Shown: positions 5,713 to 10,133 of the stretch, piece by piece | Layout of the letters: each line of letters begins with the position of its first letter | Position numbering within the stretch: position 1 is the first letter of the stretch | Source of the DNA: DASSJM01 sp049587975 | Lineage (GTDB): Bacteria; Actinomycetota; UBA4738; HRBIN12 | Direction: 5' to 3' | DNA length: 10,133 nt | Assembly (NCBI GenBank): GCA_049587975.1 | Contig: JBAVEY010000372.1 | Span: 1 to 10,133 of the forward strand | The notes under the pieces: model-generated | What the model was told of the DNA's origin: nothing | What the model saw: only the letters and a program-made list of their open reading frames with translations | Database searches by the model: none | Position numbers and translations under genes: made by a program

Positions 5713-6243
5713 ATGAGCGAGCACGGCGGTAACCGGCGGATCGATCGGATCCGACGCCCGGCGTTCGTCGAGGGCCTGACCGAGCTGTCGCTGGACGATC
5801 TGCGGGCCCGCCGCGACGAGTGCTACGCGGAGCGCGAGTACCTCTCGCTGCTCCGACGGCTCGTCCAGGGCCGCGCCGAGATCTTGCGGGCCGAGGTCGA
5901 GCGGCGCGGCAGCGGTGGCGAGGGGGGAAGCCTGGTCGACCAGCTCTCCACGATCTTGTCCTCCGAGGGTCAGGGTCCGTCCCGGGGGGAGGCGGTCAAG
6001 GTCGGGCTCCCCGAGGAGGAGATGCTCCTGGCGCGTCGGCGCGTCGAGCGGTTGGTGGCGGACGCCGAGATCTCCGATCCGGGCGCCCTGGACGACGAGC
6101 GCCTGAGCGCCGCCGTCGAGCTGCTGGTGCAGGAGGAGCGGGAGGTTTCGCAAGCGAGGAGCGACGTGCTCCACGTGATGGACGCCCTGCAGGAGGAGCT
6201 CAAGCGGCGGTACCGAGACGACCCCTCGCTCGTCCTGTCCTGA
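5713..6243 (+). CDS. RsiG-like anti-sigma factor, possible c-di-GMP-binding protein
   Basis: This 176-residue helical protein resembles RsiG, which in Streptomyces holds the sigma factor WhiG inactive when bound to c-di-GMP. TELSLDDLRARRDE (from residue 23) and the helix REYLSLLRRLVQGRAEILRA match the N-terminal part of that family. EVSQARSDVLHVMDALQEEL and KRRYRDDPS match its C-terminal helix. From memory, RsiG binds ligand with E(X)3S(X)2R(X)3Q(X)3D repeats. Helix 1 here has R41, S45, R48, Q52, E56; the last helix has E142, S146, R149, L153, D157. Both are therefore recognisable variants. The middle (about 66-100) is Gly/Ser-rich and probably flexible. There is no membrane segment. No sigma factor gene is in the window, so the partner is unknown. 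The next gene encodes a c-di-GMP-degrading HD-GYP protein, which supports the c-di-GMP link. Confidence 0.72.
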   Translation: MSEHGGNRRIDRIRRPAFVEGLTELSLDDLRARRDECYAEREYLSLLRRLVQGRAEILRAEVERRGSGGEGGSLVDQLSTILSSEGQGPSRGEAVKVGLPEEEMLLARRRVERLVADAEISDPGALDDERLSAAVELLVQEEREVSQARSDVLHVMDALQEELKRRYRDDPSLVLS

Positions 6244-6464
6244 GCCGCACACGCCGAGCGTCCCGCACGCCCGAAGCACCCAAGGCGCGAAGCCGTTGCG
6301 TGATGACGTTTCGGTCCGGTGGGGGGGTGACGTCGTCCCAGGTATCCGACAGGCCGTAGGTCGCGGAGGAGGTCGACGGACCAGGGGTTTTTGGGCCTCG
6401 GGGCCTATGGACGCCCCTCGGCGGAACGGGCAGGCTCTTCCCCGGATCGCGCACCATCGTGCGC
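6244..6464. other. Intergenic region with inverted and direct repeats upstream of the HD-GYP gene
   Basis: This is the longest gap between recognised genes. TGACGT occurs twice in direct orientation (6304-6309 and 6328-6333, 24 bp apart). The RNA could also pair GATGACGTT (6302-6310) with GACGTCGTC (6329-6337) using two G-U pairs, leaving a G-rich loop. Further on, AGGGG (6383-6387), a T5 run (6388-6392), a GGCC-TCGG-GGCC hairpin (6394-6405) and CCCCT (6414-6418) form a nested structure. It does not match a c-di-GMP riboswitch as I know it. It may hold the rsiG terminator and operators for the HD-GYP gene. Confidence 0.35.
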
Positions 6465-6470
6465 TAACGT
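6465..6470 (+). promoter_or_regulatory. -10 box TAACGT of the HD-GYP gene (leaderless type)
   Basis: TAACGT is followed by 9 nt and the ATG at 6480. This supports that ATG over an internal in-frame ATG at 6525. Confidence 0.5.
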
Positions 6471-6479
6471 GCGGCCCTG

Positions 6480-7253
6480 ATGAAGACCGAACGAGACACT
6501 CCCGGGTCTGGCACCGGGGTCCCGATGGACCCCGAGCTGCCGACCGTCCAGGAGCAGCTGATCGTCTTCGCGCGCGAGCTCGGCGAGCTCTATCGGCTGG
6601 AGCGCTCCCGCAACGCGGAGCTCGAGCTGGTCCTGGCGAGCCTCCAGGACACCTACCTCGCCACGATGAAGAGTCTCGCGACGGTCATCGAGGCGAAGGA
6701 CCAGACCACCCGCGGGCACCTGGATCGGACCCAGGTCTTCGGCCTCGCGCTCGCCCGGCGGGTCGAACCCGAGCTGGCCGAGTCACCGACGCTCGGGTAC
6801 GGGTTCTTCCTCCACGACATCGGCAAGGTCGGCATCCCCGAGCACATCCTGTGCAAGGCCGGCCCGCTGTCGGTCGACGAGTGGACCGTGATGCGGAACC
6901 ACCCGATCATCGGGGCGCAGATCGTGGCGCCGATCGCCTTCCTGTCCGACACGGTCGAGCTGATCCGTCACCACCACGAGTGGTTCGACGGGACGGGCTA
7001 CCCCGACGGCCTGGCGGCGGAGGCGATCCCGCTCGGAGCCAGGATCTTCGCCGTGGCGGACTCGTTCGACGCGATGACCAGCGATCGCCCCTATCGCGGC
7101 TCGATCGGCGTGGAGCGGGCGCTCGCCGAGCTCAGGGATGGCTCCGGTTCCCAGTTCGATCCCGAGATCGTCAGGGTGTTCGTCGACATGATCGAGTCGG
7201 ACCCACCGATGGACGACGAGCAATTCGAGCACGCGCTCAGGCACGCGAGCTGA
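6480..7253 (+). CDS. HD-GYP domain c-di-GMP phosphodiesterase
   Basis: This 257-residue protein carries a complete HD-GYP domain, which in the family hydrolyses c-di-GMP to pGpG or GMP at a two- or three-iron centre. Residues 1-22 are probably disordered. Residues 23-63 form a helical, coiled-coil-like linker with no receiver, PAS, GAF or membrane domain, so the signal it senses is not evident. Key motifs are His80 in RGHLDRT, HDIGK at 112-116, His141-Pro142 in NHPIIGA, and HHHEWFDGTGYPDG from residue 164, where GYP is 173-175. DSFDAMTSDRPYR closes the domain. All expected metal ligands appear present, so an active enzyme is likely. The gene follows the RsiG-like gene, a possible c-di-GMP effector, which suggests local turnover of the ligand. 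A GC-rich hairpin lies 16 nt after the stop. Confidence 0.92.
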   Translation: MKTERDTPGSGTGVPMDPELPTVQEQLIVFARELGELYRLERSRNAELELVLASLQDTYLATMKSLATVIEAKDQTTRGHLDRTQVFGLALARRVEPELAESPTLGYGFFLHDIGKVGIPEHILCKAGPLSVDEWTVMRNHPIIGAQIVAPIAFLSDTVELIRHHHEWFDGTGYPDGLAAEAIPLGARIFAVADSFDAMTSDRPYRGSIGVERALAELRDGSGSQFDPEIVRVFVDMIESDPPMDDEQFEHALRHAS

Positions 7254-7268
7254 TCCCCGATCGCCTTC

Positions 7269-7285
7269 CGGCCGCTTCGCGGCCG
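7269..7285 (+). terminator. GC-rich hairpin after the HD-GYP gene
   Basis: CGGCCGC-TTC-GCGGCCG is a perfect 7-bp stem with a 3-nt loop, 16 nt after the HD-GYP stop and before the asparaginase -10 box. No U-run follows, so it would be a U-less or pause-type terminator. Confidence 0.5.
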
Positions 7286-7297
7286 ACCCTCGGTCGA

Positions 7298-7303
7298 TAG
7301 GCT
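7298..7303 (+). promoter_or_regulatory. -10 box TAGGCT of the asparaginase gene (leaderless type)
   Basis: TAGGCT is followed by 8 nt and the ATG at 7312. No Shine-Dalgarno sequence is present, which fits leaderless translation. Confidence 0.55.
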
Positions 7304-7311
7304 TCCGCGCG

Positions 7312-8295
7312 ATGCCGTCCGCCGCGCCGCTCGCTCGTGTCGTGCGCTCGGGTCTGGAGGAGAGCGTCCACCTCGGGCACGTGGTCGTGTGCGACCCGCA
7401 GGGTCGCGTGCTCGCGAGCCTCGGCGATCCCGACCGCCTCGTCTACTCCCGGTCGTCGATGAAGCCGTTGCAGGCCGCAGTCTCCCTCCGACGCATCCCC
7501 GACGACCTGCCCGACGACCTGGTGGCGGTGATGTGCGCCTCGCACAACGGCGAGCCCGTCCATGTGCGGGCCGTTCGCCGGCTCCTGGGGACGGGCGGTC
7601 TGTCCGAACGTGACCTCGGCTGCCCGCCCGGCCTCCCGATCGACGTCGGGGCGCTGCGCCAGGCCTCGCGTCCTCGCCGGATCTACTTCAACTGCTCCGG
7701 CAAGCACGCGGGGATGCTCCTCGCCTGCCAGCGATCGGAACTCGACCTCGGTGGTTACCTGCAGCCGGCCCACCCCTTGCAGCGCGAGATCGCGCAGGCG
7801 GTCCGTTCGGCCACCGATGTCGACCGGCCGCTGATCGGGGTCGACGGCTGCGGCGCGCCCGTCCACGGTCTGCCACTGCGCGGGCTCGCGACGCTGTTCG
7901 CCCGCCTGTCCCGCCCTGAGCGGCTCGGTCGCCTCGCGGCCCACGCCGCTCGTGCCGTTGGGTCGATGCGCTCGGCTCCCTATCTGGTCGCCGGTCGCCG
8001 TCGGTCGGACACGCGGATGATGGAGGTCGTGCCGGAGCTCTTGACCAAGGTCGGTGCCGAGGGCCTGCACTGCGCCGCTGCCCTCGATGCGGGGATCGGC
8101 GTGGCCGTCAAGGTGGCCGACGGGAGCGATCGGGCCGCAGCGCCGGCCATGGTACGGACGCTCGATCTCCTCGGGCTCCTGGGCGAGCGGGAGCGGGCTC
8201 GTCTGGACGAGATCGCCCGGCCCCCGGTGCGAGGCGGGGACCGTCCCGTGGGTGAGCTCATGTCGGAGTTCCGGCTCCGAGCATCCCGACGCTGA
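7312..8295 (+). CDS. L-asparaginase of the Rhizobium etli (AnsA/COG4448) type
   Basis: This 327-residue enzyme should hydrolyse asparagine to aspartate and ammonia. It belongs to the family of the inducible R. etli asparaginase, unrelated to the E. coli type I/II fold and similar to serine beta-lactamase-like enzymes. The residues known as catalytic or zinc-binding in the R. etli enzyme can be placed: Ser48 and Lys51 in RSSMKPLQ, Ser77 in CASHNGEP, Cys128 and Lys131 in NCSGKHAGM, Cys180 in GVDGCGAP, and Lys246 in LLTKVGAEG. There is no signal peptide, so it is cytoplasmic and would release ammonium inside the cell. It is somewhat shorter than the rhizobial protein. It has its own leaderless-type promoter. 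The nitrogen regulator GlnR lies 6 kb upstream; I saw no clear GlnR site before this gene. Confidence 0.9.
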   Translation: MPSAAPLARVVRSGLEESVHLGHVVVCDPQGRVLASLGDPDRLVYSRSSMKPLQAAVSLRRIPDDLPDDLVAVMCASHNGEPVHVRAVRRLLGTGGLSERDLGCPPGLPIDVGALRQASRPRRIYFNCSGKHAGMLLACQRSELDLGGYLQPAHPLQREIAQAVRSATDVDRPLIGVDGCGAPVHGLPLRGLATLFARLSRPERLGRLAAHAARAVGSMRSAPYLVAGRRRSDTRMMEVVPELLTKVGAEGLHCAAALDAGIGVAVKVADGSDRAAAPAMVRTLDLLGLLGERERARLDEIARPPVRGGDRPVGELMSEFRLRASRR

Positions 8296-8335
8296 TCGGG
8301 CCGGGCGTTTCGGCTCCGTTCGCGCGTCCCTCTCG

Positions 8336-8341
8336 TACGAT
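8336..8341 (+). promoter_or_regulatory. -10 box TACGAT of the MshA-like gene (leaderless type)
   Basis: TACGAT is followed by 8 nt and the ATG at 8350. An overlapping ATG at 8340 is in another frame. Confidence 0.5.
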
Positions 8342-8349
8342 GGCCCTCG

Positions 8350-9633
8350 ATGGGCGGCGCGAAGGTGAGGGAGCGACCAGGCACGCTGAGCGAGCCCCGG
8401 ATCGCGGTGGTCAGCCTGCACACCTCGCCGCTCGATCAGCCGGGTTCGGGCGACTCCGGCGGGATGAACGTGTTCATCCGGGCGGCGGCCGAGCGCCTGT
8501 CGGCCAGTGGCGTCGGCGTCGACGTGTTCACCCGCACCCGAGATGACCGTCGACCCGAGGTCCAAGACCTGGGGAACGGCTCTCGGCTCATCAACGTGCA
8601 CGCCGGACCGAGCGCACCCGTGCCGAAGGAGGAGCTGCCGCGGTTCCTCCCGGAGTTCCTGGGCGGGGTCCTCCACCGGGCTCGAACGGAGGGAACCAGG
8701 TACGACCTCGTCCACACGCACTACTGGCTCTCCGGGTGGGTGGGCCGCAACGCTCGCGAGATCTGGGGCGTTCCGCTCGTCGCCTCGTTCCACACGCTCG
8801 GCAAGGTGAAGAACTACTCGCTCTCCCGCGGCGAACCCCCTGAGCCCCCCGTCCGCTTGTCCGGCGAGGAGCGGGTGATCTCGGAGGCCGATCGGCTCGT
8901 TGCCGCGACGCCCGTCGAGGCGGCCCAGCTCGTCGGCCTGTATCGGGCCGAGCCCGGCCGCATCCGTGTCGTCCCACCGGGGGTGGACCACGGGCTGTTC
9001 TTCCCGCGGGGTCGGGACCAGGCGAAGGCTCGGCTGCACCTGACCGACCTGCGCCTGCTGCTGTTCGTCGGCCGCCTGCAGGCGCACAAGGGGCCCGACG
9101 TCGCCGTCCGTGCGGTGGCCGAGGCGGTCGCTCGCGACCCGGGGGGGACCCGCGACGTCGTCCTCGCGATCGTCGGGGGCCCGAGCGGCTCGGATCACGG
9201 CGCCGAGGTCGCGAGGCTCATGGACCTGGCTTCGGCACTCGGGGTCGGGGAGCGGGTGATCCTGTTCCCTCCGCAGCCGCAGTCGCGTCTCGCGGATTTC
9301 TACGCGGCGGCCGAGGTGGTCCTCGTGCCCTCGCGATCGGAGTCCTTCGGCCTGGTTGCCCTGGAGGCGCAGGCGTGCGCGACCCCGGTGGTGGCCGCGG
9401 CGGTGGGGGGTCTGCGGTACGTCGTGGAGGACGGTGTCACGGGTCACCTGGTGGAGGGCCACGACCCGGGCGACCACGCCGATCGGATCCTCGCCCTCCT
9501 GCGCCATCCCGAGGGGCGGCGCCGCATGGGGGAAGCCGGCGTCGTCCGGTCGATGCGGTTCTCGTGGCACGCCACCGCCTCCGGCATGCTCTCCGTCTAC
9601 CGCGAACTGCTCGACGGTCGTGTCCCCGCGTGA
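8350..9633 (+). CDS. mshA: MshA-like glycosyltransferase (family GT4), mycothiol synthesis
   Basis: This 427-residue protein resembles MshA, which transfers N-acetylglucosamine from UDP-GlcNAc to 1D-myo-inositol 3-phosphate, the first step of mycothiol synthesis. It has the two Rossmann lobes of the GT-B fold. The N-terminal signature HTSPLDQPGSGDSGGMN (residues 24-40) is characteristic of MshA. VHTHYWLSGWVG and SFHTLGKVKN follow, with VVPPGVDHGLFFP at the lobe junction. The donor-binding C-terminal lobe has FVGRLQAHKG and an EX7E motif, Glu331 to Glu339 in ESFGLVALE. About 17 residues precede the first strand, and the promoter spacing supports this ATG. It is soluble, with no membrane helices. 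Sucrose-phosphate-synthase-like GT4 enzymes share parts of this pattern, so substrate is inferred from the N-terminal signature. Sulfate assimilation genes nearby fit a thiol-production theme. Confidence 0.87.
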   Translation: MGGAKVRERPGTLSEPRIAVVSLHTSPLDQPGSGDSGGMNVFIRAAAERLSASGVGVDVFTRTRDDRRPEVQDLGNGSRLINVHAGPSAPVPKEELPRFLPEFLGGVLHRARTEGTRYDLVHTHYWLSGWVGRNAREIWGVPLVASFHTLGKVKNYSLSRGEPPEPPVRLSGEERVISEADRLVAATPVEAAQLVGLYRAEPGRIRVVPPGVDHGLFFPRGRDQAKARLHLTDLRLLLFVGRLQAHKGPDVAVRAVAEAVARDPGGTRDVVLAIVGGPSGSDHGAEVARLMDLASALGVGERVILFPPQPQSRLADFYAAAEVVLVPSRSESFGLVALEAQACATPVVAAAVGGLRYVVEDGVTGHLVEGHDPGDHADRILALLRHPEGRRRMGEAGVVRSMRFSWHATASGMLSVYRELLDGRVPA

Positions 9634-9744
9634 CGTCGCCCGGCCGGCGCGATCGGGGAGCCGTTCGAGACCGGCGGGGCGACGCTCGATACGCGGAAGC
9701 GCGACGATGGTCGCAGGAGCCGTCGGCCGCGCTCGGCCGGAACA

Positions 9745-9759
9745 CGTTGCGCTGCAACG
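9745..9759 (+). terminator. Inverted repeat downstream of mshA, possible terminator
   Basis: A perfect 6-bp stem (CGTTGC/GCAACG) with a 3-nt loop lies 111 nt after the mshA stop. Without a following T-run the terminator call is weak. Confidence 0.3.
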
Positions 9760-9781
9760 GAGACGACGGTTGATCGTCGAG

Positions 9782-9795
9782 CGTTCGCGCGAACG
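9782..9795. repeat. 14-bp perfect palindrome CGTTCGCGCGAACG
   Basis: This symmetric site lies about 70 bp upstream of the promoter at 9868. It has the form GTTC-N4-GAAC, the reverse of the GAAC-N4-GTTC core of Gram-positive SOS boxes, so LexA binding is not implied. It may bind another dimeric regulator. Confidence 0.4.
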
Positions 9796-9867
9796 TCATG
9801 TTCTTGTCACTCTTTTCATCACGCGATCTACCTGCGCATATGTACCGTGACCTGCACGTTCGTCAGG

Positions 9868-9896
9868 TTGACCCGCTCACCGGGCGCCGGTACATT
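9868..9896 (+). promoter_or_regulatory. Near-consensus sigma-70-type promoter (TTGACC-N17-TACATT)
   Basis: TTGACC (9868-9873) and TACATT (9891-9896) have the ideal 17-bp spacing, making this the best housekeeping promoter in the window. An A+T-rich stretch lies upstream. ACCTG (9850-9854) and CAGGT (9864-9868) form an inverted repeat overlapping the -35, a possible operator. Transcription would begin near 9903, at the foot of a hairpin. Confidence 0.7.
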
Positions 9897-9902
9897 TCGC
9901 TC

Positions 9903-10133
9903 GCTCCGAGCAGTCGGAGCGGCCGAATCAGGGAACCGAGGCCGGGACCCCTGGGAAAGCCGTAAGGCCAACTGGGCGCACCTGCTCGTACGGTTGGGAC
10001 AGCTAACTAGCTGTGCGGGTGGGGAGGCTCGGGAGGCCCCAAAGCCCAACGAAAGGGTGCTACGGCCAGGAAACCAAGACGGCTGCGAGAGGTTGCTCGG
10101 AGCACCTGAGCCCGAGGGGCCAACGGTGGCTGG
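9903..10133 (+). ncRNA. Unidentified structured RNA or long 5' leader, cut by the window end
   Basis: No plausible coding frame covers this stretch, but many complementary segments do. A 7-bp hairpin (9903-9909 with 9914-9920, loop GCAG) would form the very 5' end. CAGGG (9929-9933) can pair with CCCTG (9949-9953). GCC-GUAA-GGC (9959-9968) is a small GNRA-type hairpin. ACAGC (9999-10003) pairs with GCTGT (10010-10014). GGTGCT (10056-10061) pairs with AGCACC (10101-10106) around two smaller hairpins, giving a three-way-junction-like domain. CTCGGG (10028-10033) can pair with CCCGAG (10111-10116) around that domain. Unpaired purine runs (GGGAA, GAAAG, GGAAACC) recall structured RNAs. I could not match it to RNase P, tmRNA, 6S, SRP, T-box, or the cobalamin, FMN, SAM, TPP, M-box, GEMM or ydaO riboswitches. 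It may be a new riboswitch, a divergent known one, or a stand-alone ncRNA; the 3' end lies outside the window. Confidence 0.5.

Larger units (their letters stand above)
9634..9867. other. Intergenic region after mshA with two palindromes
   Basis: No convincing gene is present; open frames here lack start signals and extend antisense or out of frame from mshA. CGTTGC-GCT-GCAACG (9745-9759) could end the mshA transcript, although no T-run follows. CGTTCGCGCGAACG (9782-9795) is a perfect 14-bp palindrome and a candidate operator. From about 9796 to 9850 the sequence becomes much richer in A+T, as is common upstream of strong promoters. Confidence 0.5.

Noticed and set aside
6244..6464. c-di-GMP riboswitch upstream of the HD-GYP gene
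   Set aside because: The conserved GEMM core blocks are not present, and the promoter adjacent to the ATG would leave this region untranscribed for that gene.
7237..9570. 777-codon open frame on the minus strand opposite the asparaginase and mshA genes
   Set aside because: It lies fully antisense to two genes with clear family motifs, its translation is Arg/Gly/Pro/His-rich low-complexity sequence, and long antisense frames are expected at this G+C content.
9782..9795. LexA/SOS box
   Set aside because: The half sites are in the opposite orientation (GTTC-N4-GAAC instead of GAAC-N4-GTTC).
9962..9995. Group II intron domain V
   Set aside because: AGCCGTA can pair with TACGGTT as in the domain V base, but the hairpin between them has the wrong length and lacks the expected upper stem, and no reverse transcriptase or other domain is visible.
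9903..10133. Cobalamin, ydaO or c-di-GMP (GEMM) riboswitch
   Set aside because: Short resemblances exist (GGCCAGGAAACC, CAGCTAAC, CAGGGAACC), but the other conserved blocks of each family are missing or out of order. A covariance-model search is needed to settle it.

Overview
The window is about 70% G+C and looks like chromosomal DNA of an Actinomycetota bacterium. The evidence is a GlnR-type orphan regulator, a mycothiol-type glycosyltransferase (MshA), an RsiG-like anti-sigma protein, and TANNNT boxes placed 6-9 nt before most start codons, which suggests leaderless transcription. No transposase, phage or integrase gene is visible. The lineage within the phylum cannot be fixed from this sequence; a non-Streptomyces, possibly deep-branching group is my inference.

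Layout: positions 1-216 hold no gene. On the minus strand, 217-558 is a small hypothetical protein and 609-1268 is GlnR. Divergent from glnR are a MoaD/ThiS-like sulfur carrier (1318-1581) and a lipid kinase (1594-2514). The lipid kinase converges on cysH (2511-3263, minus), and the two genes share a CTAG stop. cysH and the ATP sulfurylase gene sat (3369-4538) diverge from a compact symmetric promoter region. Next come a secreted coiled-coil/M23 peptidase (4626-5660), an RsiG-like protein (5713-6243), an HD-GYP phosphodiesterase (6480-7253), an R. etli-type asparaginase (7312-8295) and an MshA-like glycosyltransferase (8350-9633). The last 500 bases contain no convincing CDS but do hold a near-consensus promoter followed by about 230 nt of apparently structured RNA that runs off the window.

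Three themes link the genes. Sulfur: Sat makes APS, CysH reduces APS to sulfite, a sulfur carrier lies nearby, and MshA starts synthesis of the thiol mycothiol. Nitrogen: GlnR and asparaginase. Cyclic di-GMP: a possible c-di-GMP-responsive anti-sigma factor lies directly upstream of a c-di-GMP-degrading HD-GYP enzyme. Most genes appear to have their own promoter rather than forming long operons.

Most worth checking: the unidentified RNA at the 3' end, the rsiG/HD-GYP pair with variant ligand motifs, the twin -35 inverted repeat between cysH and sat, the sulfur carrier with a seven-residue tail after its GG, and the window-wide leaderless promoters.
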